From assembly GCF_028069655.1 (NCBI RefSeq), contig NZ_JAMCOS010000001.1, positions 1,828,001 to 1,892,000 of the forward strand: a stretch of 64,000 bases of DNA, read 5' to 3'. The position numbers and the translations under genes were made by a program. The stretch comes from Acidovorax sp. NCPPB 4044 (GTDB taxonomy: Bacteria; Pseudomonadota; Gammaproteobacteria; Burkholderiales; Burkholderiaceae_C). Below the pieces are notes generated by a model. That model did not search any database. It was not told the origin of the DNA and was given only the letters and a program-made list of their open reading frames with translations. The stretch's first letter is position 1, and every line of letters starts with the position of its first letter. Shown here piece by piece: positions 18,349 to 26,336 of the stretch.

Positions 18349-19182
18349 ATGCACGATGGCAAAAATGGTGCGGACCATCCAGGAGTAGTGATACGCAAGC
18401 GGCGCAAAGGTATCTACATACTGCCGAATCTTTTCACTTTGGCAGCGTTGTTTGGCGGGTTCTACTCCGTTGTGATGGCCATGAATGGTCGTTTCGACCT
18501 CGCGGCAGTCGGCGTCTTCTGCGCCATGGTGCTCGACAGTCTGGACGGACGAGTCGCGCGAATGACCAACACCCAAAGTGCCTTCGGAGAGCAGATGGAT
18601 TCGCTGTCCGACATGGTGTCGTTCGGCGCTGCTCCTGCCTTGATCGCCTATGAGTGGTCATTGAATGGCTTGGGACGTTGGGGATGGATTGCCGCTTTTG
18701 TTTATTGCGCATGCGCGGCACTGCGTCTTGCGCGATTCAACGTCAATACGAGCGTGGTGGATAAGCGATATTTTCAGGGGTTGCCGTCACCTGCCGCTGC
18801 GGCGTTGGTGGCCGGATTCATCTGGCTGTTGACAGAGCTTGGGGTCCAGCGGGGTGTTGACGGATGGCTGACGTGGTCGCAAATCAGTTGGGTCATGTTC
18901 GGCTTCACGTTATACGCAGGACTCACCATGGTGACCAATGTGCCGTTTTACAGCTTCAAGGACATACACATGAAGCGAAGCGTGCCGTTTGCAACCATTG
19001 TTCTTATCGCACTGGGAATTGCAGTGATCAACATCCATCCTCCGACGGTACTTTTCGGGGTTTTCGTGCTGTACGGCCTGAGCGGCTATGGGGTGTACGC
19101 CTGGCGCAAGGCCAAAGGCCAGCACAGCAGTGTGATCAGCACTTCAACGGATGAGCCGGATGAGCGCGGTCTCCACAAATAG
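18349..19182 (+). CDS. pssA: CDP-diacylglycerol--serine O-phosphatidyltransferase
   Basis: 277 aa integral membrane enzyme that makes phosphatidylserine, the precursor of phosphatidylethanolamine. The CDP-alcohol phosphotransferase motif DG-x2-AR-x8-G-x3-D-x3-D is complete: DSLDGRVAR, FGEQMDSLSD. Several hydrophobic helices follow. ATG 18349 has GGGAG upstream. The coding region is clearly less GC-rich than its surroundings (for example 28 of 60 bases at 18961-19020). pssA between ilvC and leuA is a familiar arrangement in Burkholderiales. Confidence 0.94.
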   Translation: MHDGKNGADHPGVVIRKRRKGIYILPNLFTLAALFGGFYSVVMAMNGRFDLAAVGVFCAMVLDSLDGRVARMTNTQSAFGEQMDSLSDMVSFGAAPALIAYEWSLNGLGRWGWIAAFVYCACAALRLARFNVNTSVVDKRYFQGLPSPAAAALVAGFIWLLTELGVQRGVDGWLTWSQISWVMFGFTLYAGLTMVTNVPFYSFKDIHMKRSVPFATIVLIALGIAVINIHPPTVLFGVFVLYGLSGYGVYAWRKAKGQHSSVISTSTDEPDERGLHK

Positions 19183-19191
19183 GGCTGGTGG

Positions 19192-19233
19192 ATGCCTGAA
19201 ATGCTTGTGCTAAATTTAACCGTTGTTCTGTAG
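19192..19233 (+). CDS. Leucine/valine-rich leader peptide of leuA
   Basis: A 13-codon ORF, MPEMLVLNLTVVL, between pssA and leuA. Nine nucleotides separate the pssA stop from its ATG. Four of 13 residues are leucine and three are valine. The leucine codons include CTA and TTA, which are rare in this GC-rich genome, as expected for a ribosome-stalling attenuator. It is followed by a GGCGC/GCGCC hairpin (19238-19257) and then a strong terminator (19298-19328) before leuA. This is the textbook layout of transcription attenuation; regulation by leucine is inferred. Confidence 0.72.
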   Translation: MPEMLVLNLTVVL

Positions 19234-19297
19234 TGTTGGCGCCCTTCACTTTGCGCCGATCAATGGAGTTGGACTGGTAGATGCAGTTTCCCGGATG

Positions 19298-19328
19298 GGC
19301 CCGCGTGCATGCAGCACCGGGCCTTTTT
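19298..19328 (+). terminator. Attenuator-type terminator ahead of leuA
   Basis: GGCCCG (19298-19303), an unpaired C, GTGC, loop ATGCA, GCAC, CGGGCC (19318-19323), then TTTTT. It lies 58 nt before the leuA start and 64 nt after the leader peptide stop. A strong intrinsic terminator, so read-through must be allowed for leuA expression unless leuA has its own promoter downstream. Confidence 0.85.
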
Positions 19329-19386
19329 CTTGGAATCACTGTGTGATTATCAAGACGTACCGATACGAATATAGAAGGAGCACCCC

Positions 19387-20925
19387 ATGGCTGACAAACT
19401 GATCATCTTTGATACCACCTTGCGCGATGGCGAACAGTCCCCTGGCGCTTCTATGACCAAGGACGAGAAAGTGCGTATCGCGCGCCAGCTCGAACGCCTC
19501 AAGGTGGACGTGATCGAGGCGGGTTTTGCCGCCAGCTCGAATGGGGATTTCGAGGCCATTCAATCGATCGCGCAAACTATCAAGGAATCGACGATCTGTT
19601 CGCTCTCCCGGGCCAATGATCGAGATATCAGTCGTGCTGCAGAGGCGCTGAAAAGCGCGCAGAGTGCGCGCATCCACACTTTCATTGCCACCAGCCCACT
19701 GCACATGGAGAAGAAGCTCCGCATGACGCCGGAGCAAGTGCTCGAGCAGGCGAAGCAATCGGTCCGATTTGCTCGAAATCTGGTGGGGGATATCGAATTC
19801 AGCCCGGAAGACGGATACCGCAGCGAGCCCGACTTCCTTTGCCGTGTGCTGGAAGCGGTTATCGCGGAAGGGGCCACCACGATCAACGTGCCAGACACGG
19901 TCGGTTATGCCATTCCCGAGCTTTATGGAAATTTCATCAAGACCTTGCGCGAGCGGATACCCAACAGCGACAAGGCGATCTGGTCGGTGCATTGCCATAA
20001 CGACTTGGGCATGGCCGTGGCGAATTCGCTGGCGGGCGTGAAGATCGGCGGAGCGCGGCAGGTGGAGTGCACCATCAATGGATTGGGGGAGCGTGCCGGC
20101 AACTGTTCGCTGGAAGAAGTCGTCATGGCTGTCCGGACGCGCAAAGACTATTTCAATTTGGACTTGGGCATCGATACCCAACACATCGTCGCAGCCAGTC
20201 GCATGGTGAGCCAGACGACGGGTTTTGTGGTACAGCCGAACAAGGCGGTCGTGGGCGCCAATGCGTTTGCCCATGCGAGCGGCATCCACCAGGACGGTGT
20301 GCTCAAGGCCCGGGATACGTATGAAATCATGCGCGCAGAAGATGTCGGCTGGACCGCCAACAAAATCGTGCTGGGCAAATTGAGTGGGCGTAATGCTTTC
20401 AAACAGAGGCTTCAGGACCTCGGGGTGCAACTCGAGAGCGAAGCCGACGTGAACGCTGCATTCCTGCGGTTCAAAGAACTTGCCGACCGCAAGAGCGAGA
20501 TCTTCGATGAGGACATCCTTGCCTTGGTGAGTGGCGACTCGACCGCAGGCGAAGGCGAGCGGTATGGCTTCGTGTCGCTGTCACAACGAAGCGAAACGGG
20601 GGAGCGTCCCCATGCCGCCATTGTCTTCACCGTCGACGGAAAGGAAGTCCATGGGGCGGCAGATGGCAACGGTCCCGTGGACGCTTCTCTCAAAGCCATT
20701 GAGGCACATGTATCGAGCGGCGCAGAGATGGTTCTTTACTCTGTCAATGCGATCAGCGGCTCGACGGAAAGCCAGGGCGAAGTGACGGTACGTTTGCAGA
20801 ACAGCGGACGAGTCGTCAATGGAGTGGGTGCCGACCCTGACATCGTCGTGGCGTCAGCGAAAGCGTACCTCAGTGCGTTGAACAAATTACAAAGTAAAGC
20901 CGATCGGGTTGCTGCTCAGGGGTGA
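19387..20925 (+). CDS. leuA: 2-isopropylmalate synthase
   Basis: 512 aa. First committed step of leucine synthesis: acetyl-CoA plus 2-oxoisovalerate gives 2-isopropylmalate. The catalytic TIM barrel (about 1-270) starts [19 protein letters not shown] and contains [18 protein letters not shown] with metal-binding His residues. Then [14 protein letters not shown], the linker domain, and the C-terminal leucine-binding regulatory domain (about 390-512). GAAGGAG precedes the ATG. It sits behind a leader peptide and terminator that look like a leucine attenuator, and its C-terminal domain provides feedback inhibition as a second control. Confidence 0.97.
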   Translation: MADKLIIFDTTLRDGEQSPGASMTKDEKVRIARQLERLKVDVIEAGFAASSNGDFEAIQSIAQTIKESTICSLSRANDRDISRAAEALKSAQSARIHTFIATSPLHMEKKLRMTPEQVLEQAKQSVRFARNLVGDIEFSPEDGYRSEPDFLCRVLEAVIAEGATTINVPDTVGYAIPELYGNFIKTLRERIPNSDKAIWSVHCHNDLGMAVANSLAGVKIGGARQVECTINGLGERAGNCSLEEVVMAVRTRKDYFNLDLGIDTQHIVAASRMVSQTTGFVVQPNKAVVGANAFAHASGIHQDGVLKARDTYEIMRAEDVGWTANKIVLGKLSGRNAFKQRLQDLGVQLESEADVNAAFLRFKELADRKSEIFDEDILALVSGDSTAGEGERYGFVSLSQRSETGERPHAAIVFTVDGKEVHGAADGNGPVDASLKAIEAHVSSGAEMVLYSVNAISGSTESQGEVTVRLQNSGRVVNGVGADPDIVVASAKAYLSALNKLQSKADRVAAQG

Positions 20926-20961
20926 AACCCGAATTTATAATTCAGCTACTTCATTGGGAAG

Positions 20962-20996
20962 GTCGCGTAAGGTATTGATCTTGCGCGACTTTTTTT
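20962..20996 (+). terminator. Rho-independent terminator after leuA
   Basis: GTCGCGTAAG (20962-20971), 8-nt loop, CTTGCGCGAC (20980-20989) with one T-G wobble, then seven T. It separates leuA from pbpG. Confidence 0.92.
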
Positions 20997-21040
20997 GCTT
21001 CAGTACACTGTCACACACTTTTTGCCGCTTGGAGCATCTG

Positions 21041-22144
21041 ATGCAAGAACGCCGCCGCATTGTCCCCCGGCTCATCCATGCCATGGCCTTCTGCGCCCTG
21101 AGTGTGGCTTTGGCCATCCCCAGCGCACACGCGGCCGAGCGCAAGAAGACCACCGCCAAAAAGCCAGCAGCCTCGTCGGTGAGCGCCAAGCAGCGTCCGG
21201 CGGCGCGTTCCGCCAAAGCCGTGCCCCGCAAGGCAGTCACTCGCGTAAAAGCGACTCGGGTGATGTCCAGCAGTGCCAGGCTAGCCCCGCGGATGGCTGC
21301 CATTCCCGAGCGCCAGTCCTTCGGGCAAGTTGCCGGCCTGCACGCCGTGCAGGATCCGCTTGAATTGAAGTCCAGCGTGGCTCTGGTCATCGATCAGGAA
21401 ACGCACGAGGTTCTCCTGAGCAAAAACGACCACGCTGTCCTCCCGATTGCGTCGTTGACCAAGCTGATGACAGGCCTGCTCGTGTCTCAGGCCAAGTTGC
21501 CGATGGATGAAACCATCACGATCACGCAAGACGATGTCGACACCGAGAAGTTCAGCAGTTCGCGGCTTGCCGTAGGCACGACCTTGACGCGGGGCGAGAT
21601 GCTGCATTTGGCCTTGATGTCGAGCGAGAACCGGGCGGCCCATGCTCTCGGGCGCACTTTCCCTGGTGGCATGGACGCTTTTGTCGCCCAGATGAATGCC
21701 AAGGCCAAACTTCTCGGAATGACGGACACCCGTTATGTGGAGCCGACAGGTCTCTCTAGCCGCAACCAGTCCAGTGCCCGGGATCTGGCAACGTTGGTGA
21801 ACATCGCGCATGCGGACCCTTTGCTTCGTGAACTGACCACCTCTCCCAGTTACGAAGTGGCAGTCGGCCGTCGCACGCTGCAATACAACAACACCAATCG
21901 TCTCGTGAAGAATCCCGCATGGGACATTGGCTTGCAGAAGACTGGCTACATTTCCGAAGCCGGTCGTTGCCTCGTCATGCAAACCCACATTGCCGGCCGG
22001 AAACTCATCATGGTGTTCCTGGATTCTGCTGGCAAGTTCAGCCGCCTCGGTGACGCCGAACGTGTCCGCAACTGGGTGGAAAAGTTACCCTCTCTGGGTT
22101 CTTCGGCTACTTTGCACGCGGTCGGTGCAGCCAAGCTGGAGTGA
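21041..22144 (+). CDS. pbpG: D-alanyl-D-alanine endopeptidase (PBP7-like)
   Basis: 367 aa periplasmic enzyme of the S11 peptidase family that trims peptidoglycan. A signal peptide (HAMAFCALSVALAIPSAHAA) is followed by a Lys/Ala-rich basic linker of about 60 residues. The three active-site motifs are present: SxxK (ASLTK), SxN (SSEN) and KTG (QKTGY). The ATG at 21041 follows GGAG. The basic linker is longer than in E. coli PbpG and may bind anionic cell-wall polymers (inference). A GGTGG hairpin follows the stop at 22152-22170, without a T tract. Confidence 0.92.
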   Translation: MQERRRIVPRLIHAMAFCALSVALAIPSAHAAERKKTTAKKPAASSVSAKQRPAARSAKAVPRKAVTRVKATRVMSSSARLAPRMAAIPERQSFGQVAGLHAVQDPLELKSSVALVIDQETHEVLLSKNDHAVLPIASLTKLMTGLLVSQAKLPMDETITITQDDVDTEKFSSSRLAVGTTLTRGEMLHLALMSSENRAAHALGRTFPGGMDAFVAQMNAKAKLLGMTDTRYVEPTGLSSRNQSSARDLATLVNIAHADPLLRELTTSPSYEVAVGRRTLQYNNTNRLVKNPAWDIGLQKTGYISEAGRCLVMQTHIAGRKLIMVFLDSAGKFSRLGDAERVRNWVEKLPSLGSSATLHAVGAAKLE

Positions 22145-22344
22145 TCGGGTTCGGTGGTGCTTCGCCACCGCCACACTTGGCGATGCGGGATACGAGCCGT
22201 ATCGCTCTCCGCATGGCATTCGTTTCTTGATGCATTGACGCGCGCTCCTCTGTTCGATGCAGGTACGCGTTGCCCCGCAGAGCCGCCTATGTAAGCCGCT
22301 CAACTTCGTGACTTGTTTCGATCGGTTTGTGCGCGCGCGCTGCG

Positions 22345-23160
22345 TCAGCTCCGCAGATCTTTTCGGGCGTCCCCGGAGGCTCTGTCGTTGCTGTAGCCCA
22401 GCGCCACCGAAATTTCATTCGCGGTGGCTTGTAGTTTGGGCAACCAGTTTTCGTCCAGCCGATCGGCTGGCGCAGAAATGGACAGCCCCGCCACCAGTTG
22501 GGACTGGTCGTCATAGACGCCTGCCGCCATGCATCGGACGCCTAGCTCCAATTCTTCGTTATCGCGCGCAATGCCGTATTGCCTCGCGTTACCCAGTTCT
22601 CGCTCGAGAACCGGCAATTGCGTGATGCTGTTACGGGTATGGCCGGCCAGTCCGGTACGCATTGCGTAGGCGCGGACACGCTGCGGGTCATCGGCTGCGA
22701 GAAACAGCTTCCCGGTGGAGGTCAGATGGAGGGGGGCTCGGCCTCCGATGGCGCGCACCACCTGCATACCGGAGCGTTCGCTGTAGGCGCGCTCCACGTA
22801 GACGATCTCATCCCCTTGGCGCATGCTCAAATTGACGGGCTGCTGTGTGAGCTTGTGCAGGTTGCGCATTGGAAGCAGGGCTGCATCGCGAACACTCAAT
22901 CGTGCCTTGACGAGATTTCCCAATTCCAGCAGCCGCATTCCCAGCCGATAGCTGCCCGACTCGGGGCGATCGACAAAGCGACCAATGGTGAGGTCGTTCA
23001 GGATGCGATGGGCCGTGGATGGATGCAGTCCGGTTTTCTCGCTGATTTCCTTCAGAGGAATCGCTTCTTCCCGCGAGGCCAGCACGTCGATGAGCGTGAA
23101 CATGCGCTCCAAAACCTGCACGCTAGGTTTTGCGGCTGAGCCGGCATCGGTTTTTTTCAT
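22345..23160 (-). CDS. IclR-family transcriptional regulator
   Basis: 271 aa. A winged HTH spans about 12-72 (VLERMFTLIDVLASREEAIP, then TGLHPSTAHRILNDL). The C-terminal effector domain, about 90-255, has GDEIVYVERAYS, LHLTSTGKLFLAA and GVRCMAAGVYDDQSQLVAGL. IclR proteins control catabolic or stress genes in response to small molecules. No obvious target lies next to it. It is 66 bp downstream of bpt on the same strand and could be co-transcribed with it. The 200-bp gap toward pbpG is convergent and contains no gene. Confidence 0.9.
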   Translation of the reverse strand: MKKTDAGSAAKPSVQVLERMFTLIDVLASREEAIPLKEISEKTGLHPSTAHRILNDLTIGRFVDRPESGSYRLGMRLLELGNLVKARLSVRDAALLPMRNLHKLTQQPVNLSMRQGDEIVYVERAYSERSGMQVVRAIGGRAPLHLTSTGKLFLAADDPQRVRAYAMRTGLAGHTRNSITQLPVLERELGNARQYGIARDNEELELGVRCMAAGVYDDQSQLVAGLSISAPADRLDENWLPKLQATANEISVALGYSNDRASGDARKDLRS

Positions 23161-23226
23161 GATTTTTTGGCCTGGGCAATATCAAATAATTTTATCTTTT
23201 GAAAAGCCTGCTCTCTGGAATCGGCT

Positions 23227-23964
23227 TCATGTGCCGCATTGCCAGTGGCCATCGATCCGCAGTTCATGGGGATGGAAACGCGATTTGTAGTTCATCTTCG
23301 GGCTTTGCTCGATCCAATAGCCGAGGTAGACATGGGGCAGCCCCAGCGTACGGGCTTGCTCGATCTGCCACAGGACATTGAAAGTTCCGTAGCTGCAGCC
23401 CGGCTCCGGGTCGTAGAAGGTGTAGACCGCGGACAGTCCGTCGTCCAGGACATCCAGAATGGACACCATGCGCAACCTCCCGACCTCTCCGTTGTCGGCA
23501 GGGTCCCGGAACTCCACCAGCCGTGAGTTCACCCGGCTCTGCAGCAGGAACTGCGTGTACTGGTCGATGCTGTCGTGGTCCATGCCGCCGCCAGCGTGGC
23601 GGGCATTCTGGTAATGCAGGTACAGCTGGTAGTGTTCCGGCTCGTAGCACAGGCGGAGCACCCGTGTTTGCAGATGCTGGTGTTGCTTCCAGGCCCGTCG
23701 CTGGCTGCGGTCGGGTTCGAATGTCCGCGCAAGGACTCGCAACGGCGTACATGCCTGGCAACCGTCGCAGTAAGGCCGGTAGGTGAACATGCCGCTGCGC
23801 CGAAAACCGCGGGCCACCAGATCCGAGTACACATCATTCTGAATGAGGTGGCTGGGCGTGGCGACCTGCGAGCGCGCCTGCCGGTCCGGCAGATAGCTGC
23901 AGGGATACGGGGCCGTGGCGTAGAACTGCAGGGTCTGCAGCGGGAGGTCGTTGAGTTGCGTCAT
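23227..23964 (-). CDS. bpt: Aspartate/glutamate leucyltransferase (Bpt, N-end rule)
   Basis: 245 aa, ATE/Bpt family. It transfers leucine from leucyl-tRNA to proteins with N-terminal Asp or Glu, making them substrates of ClpS/ClpAP. Family marks: [20 protein letters not shown] at the N-terminus, [16 protein letters not shown] with conserved cysteines, and [20 protein letters not shown] then [15 protein letters not shown]. The ATG at 23964 overlaps the stop of aat by 4 bp. Bpt substrate preference (Leu rather than Arg) is the family assignment for bacteria, not visible in the residues here. Confidence 0.93.
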   Translation of the reverse strand: MTQLNDLPLQTLQFYATAPYPCSYLPDRQARSQVATPSHLIQNDVYSDLVARGFRRSGMFTYRPYCDGCQACTPLRVLARTFEPDRSQRRAWKQHQHLQTRVLRLCYEPEHYQLYLHYQNARHAGGGMDHDSIDQYTQFLLQSRVNSRLVEFRDPADNGEVGRLRMVSILDVLDDGLSAVYTFYDPEPGCSYGTFNVLWQIEQARTLGLPHVYLGYWIEQSPKMNYKSRFHPHELRIDGHWQCGT

Positions 23965-24722
23965 TCCAGGTGCGGCGATGGGGGCAGCAACGCGTCCCAG
24001 TATACGGACTCGAAACGCCATGCCAGGGGCGTTTCCTGGGTGGATCGCTCCAGGCTGCGCAGGAAATCCGCCCTGTCGATTTCCCTCGCGCCCAGCGATG
24101 CCAGATGGGCGGTGTTTTGCTGGCAGTCGATCCAGGAGACGCCCTGCAGTCGGCACAGGCACACGAGCGCTGCCAGGGCGATCTTTGAAGCATCGGTGGC
24201 GTGGGCGAACATCGATTCGCCGAAAACCGCCTTCCCGATGCCGATGCAGTACAGCCCGCCCAGCAGCTGTCCGTCTTGCCAGGTTTCGATGCTGTGGGCG
24301 TGGCCGGCCGCATGGAATGCGCAGTAGGCATCGATCATGTCTGGCACGATCCACGTGCCGCCCTGGCCATCCCGCGGAGTGTGCGCGCAGGCCTCGATGA
24401 CGTTCTGAAAATCATGGTCCACGCGGATTTCACAGCCGGGCGTATCTCGGAATCGCTGCAGCGTGCGCCGAAGCGACCGGTGCAGCTTGAATTCGGCGAC
24501 CGGAAGCACCATGCGGGGAGCGGGGCTCCACCAGAGGATGGGCTGGCCCGCGCTGAACCACGGGAATATGCCGCTGGAGTAGGCGCGCTGGAGGTGTTCC
24601 ACATCCAGCGCGCCTCCCGCCGCCAACAGGCCCGGGGCGGGGTCGTCGATTCCCCAGGCCTGTTCGGCAGGAGGGAACGGGTCTTGGGGTTCGAGCCAGG
24701 CGAGCGGGGCAGGCAAGGGCAT
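23961..24722 (-). CDS. aat: Leucyl/phenylalanyl-tRNA--protein transferase
   Basis: 253 aa, standard length. It adds Leu or Phe to N-terminal Arg/Lys of proteins for ClpAPS degradation. Clear motifs: [80 protein letters not shown]. The last two codons overlap bpt. Having both N-degron transferases as one operon means the cell can tag basic and acidic N-termini from the same transcript. Confidence 0.96.
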   Translation of the reverse strand: MPLPAPLAWLEPQDPFPPAEQAWGIDDPAPGLLAAGGALDVEHLQRAYSSGIFPWFSAGQPILWWSPAPRMVLPVAEFKLHRSLRRTLQRFRDTPGCEIRVDHDFQNVIEACAHTPRDGQGGTWIVPDMIDAYCAFHAAGHAHSIETWQDGQLLGGLYCIGIGKAVFGESMFAHATDASKIALAALVCLCRLQGVSWIDCQQNTAHLASLGAREIDRADFLRSLERSTQETPLAWRFESVYWDALLPPSPHLE

Positions 24723-24885
24723 GGTCGCGAGAGGTGGTGCGATGAAAGTGGTGGTGGACTTTTGAAGAGGCGGGCCGCTGCTTGCAGCGCACTGAGCGGT
24801 CAGCCATTTTGCGGTACCGCGGCTGGGGCCTGGCGGACTCCCGGCGCATTCATGGGGGGCCGAAACGGTATGAATACTGCGGGCA

Positions 24886-24916
24886 AAACAAAAAGGCCAC
24901 CCATTGGGTGGCCTTT
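24886..24916 (-). terminator. Rho-independent terminator for the tRNA-Asn genes
   Basis: On the minus strand: GGCCACCC, loop AAT, GGGTGGCC, then TTTTTGTTTT, just past the 3' end of the second tRNA. The stem is the same as that of the ilvC terminator. Confidence 0.88.
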
Positions 24917-24922
24917 GCAGTG

Positions 24923-24998
24923 TGGCTCCTCGACCTGGGCTCGAACCAGGGACCTACGGATTAACAGTCCGGCGCTCTACCGACTGAGCTATCGAGGA
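24923..24998 (-). tRNA. tRNA-Asn(GTT), copy 2
   Basis: 76 nt with encoded CCA. On the minus strand: acceptor TCCTCGA/TCGAGGA, D-arm GCTCAGTCGGTAGAGC, anticodon loop CTGTTAA, and T-arm CCTGGTTCGAACCCAGG. Identical to the copy at 25054-25129. Confidence 0.98.
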
Positions 24999-25053
24999 AT
25001 ATCTTGATTGAATGGAAACGGCTTTGTTCGGTTGCAAAGCTTGCTTGGAATAC

Positions 25054-25129
25054 TGGCTCCTCGACCTGGGCTCGAACCAGGGACCTACGGATTAACAGTC
25101 CGGCGCTCTACCGACTGAGCTATCGAGGA
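25054..25129 (-). tRNA. tRNA-Asn(GTT), copy 1
   Basis: 76 nt, identical to the copy at 24923-24998 and separated from it by 55 bp. Anticodon GTT, encoded CCA. The two are probably transcribed together from a promoter near 25130-25160 on the minus strand; the terminator follows at 24886-24916. Confidence 0.98.
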
Positions 25130-25198
25130 ACAAGACTTAGATTATATACACAAAAAAACGGGGTTCCGATCATCTGCCGTACCGACGGACCACAGACC

Positions 25199-25612
25199 TC
25201 ATTCCGGGCGGCGCCACAGCCAGACGAGCACCCCCGCCATGCATGCGGACGCGCCAATGGCCACCCATCTAGGCGCCGAACTGATGGCCAGCACGGCGCC
25301 GCAGACGCCCATCATGGCGGTGGCGCTCCATTTCGCCCGGCGGCTGACTCGGCCGCCGTCGGTCCAGTTGCGCAGGATGGATCCGAAGAGCGGGTGGCGC
25401 CAGAGCCAGGCATGCAGGCGCGGGGAACTGCGGGCCGCGGCCCATCCGGCCATGAGCACGAACACGGTGGTGGGCAGCCCGGGCACGAAGATACCGACGA
25501 TACCGAGCGCCAGGCTGAGCCCTGCGAACACCAGCAGCAGCCAACGCACGGGCGTCGGCAACGGCGCGTGCACGGGGGGCGGGGGCAAGGGGTCCGGAAG
25601 CGGCGCGGGCAT
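25199..25612 (-). CDS. DUF454 (YbaN-like) small membrane protein
   Basis: 137 aa. A Pro-rich N-terminus (about 1-20) precedes [20 protein letters not shown], then [20 protein letters not shown], the hallmark of DUF454, and [20 protein letters not shown]. Two more hydrophobic segments end the protein. Function is unknown for the family; it is an inner-membrane protein. The start at ATG 25612 is chosen because upstream codons lack family similarity. The C-terminal two residues before the stop are Pro-Glu. Confidence 0.85.
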   Translation of the reverse strand: MPAPLPDPLPPPPVHAPLPTPVRWLLLVFAGLSLALGIVGIFVPGLPTTVFVLMAGWAAARSSPRLHAWLWRHPLFGSILRNWTDGGRVSRRAKWSATAMMGVCGAVLAISSAPRWVAIGASACMAGVLVWLWRRPE

Positions 25613-25709
25613 GGCGTCGATTGTGCCTGCGGCGCTCCATGGCGATATGCTGCGCGACCCGATGTCCGGCCGGTGGCGATGTGCGTCGCCGGCGTCTTCA
25701 TACCTACCA

Positions 25710-26249
25710 ATGACGATCCACACGATTCTGAAAATGGGCGATCCGCGGCTGCTGCGCACGGCACAGCCCGTCGAGGCGTTCGGCACGCCCTCGCTCCTCG
25801 AGCTCATCGACGACCTCCGCGACACCATGCGGGCTGCGAATGGCGCCGGGCTGGCGGCGACGCAGATCGGCGTGGACCTGCAGGTGGTGATCTTCGGATC
25901 GAACGAGCGCAATCCGCGCTACCCGGACCGGCCGCTGGTGCCGCCGACCGTGCTCGTCAACCCGAAGATCGAGCCCATCGGGCCGGACGAGGAGGAGGAC
26001 TGGGAAGGATGCCTTTCGGTGCCCGGGCTGCGCGGCGTGGTGCCGCGCTGGTCGCACATCCGCTACACCGGTTTCGACGAATTCGGCGTGCCCATCGACC
26101 GGACGGTGCAGGGCTTCCATGCGCGGGTGGTGCAGCATGAGTGCGACCACCTTTTCGGCACGCTGTACCCGATGCGCATCCGGGACTTCAGCCGGTTCGG
26201 CTTCACGGAAGTGCTCTTTCCCGAGATCGCGGACGGCGAAGACGACTGA
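25710..26249 (+). CDS. def: Peptide deformylase
   Basis: 179 aa metalloenzyme that removes the formyl group from N-terminal formyl-Met. The three motifs are present: [10 protein letters not shown] (G-x-G-x-A-x-x-Q), EGCLSVPG with the metal-binding Cys, and QHECDHLFG (HExxH with two His ligands and the catalytic Glu). The start at ATG 25710 gives the usual N-terminus [15 protein letters not shown]. No fmt gene is adjacent. It is convergent with glnD, with a dispersed repeat copy between. Confidence 0.96.
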   Translation: MTIHTILKMGDPRLLRTAQPVEAFGTPSLLELIDDLRDTMRAANGAGLAATQIGVDLQVVIFGSNERNPRYPDRPLVPPTVLVNPKIEPIGPDEEEDWEGCLSVPGLRGVVPRWSHIRYTGFDEFGVPIDRTVQGFHARVVQHECDHLFGTLYPMRIRDFSRFGFTEVLFPEIADGEDD

Positions 26250-26274
26250 TTGCGCATGGATAAGGGTAAAAAGT

Positions 26275-26325
26275 GCTCCATGCCGCCGGATTCATTCAAT
26301 AGTTTGCTATTAAAAATATAGCATT
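26275..26325 (+). repeat. Dispersed ~50-bp repeat, copy 3
   Basis: Head CTCCATGCCGCCGGAT, spacer TCATTCAATAGTTT, tail GCTATTAAAAATATAGC. Between the convergent def and glnD stop codons. With copy 6 (61205-61253) it is the closest to a consensus. Confidence 0.88.
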
Positions 26326-26336
26326 TGGCGGGCGCT

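Noticed and set aside
23578..23600. A CCATGCCGCCG run resembling the head of the dispersed repeat
   Set aside because: It is inside bpt coding sequence with no AT-rich middle or GCTAT tail, so chance similarity.
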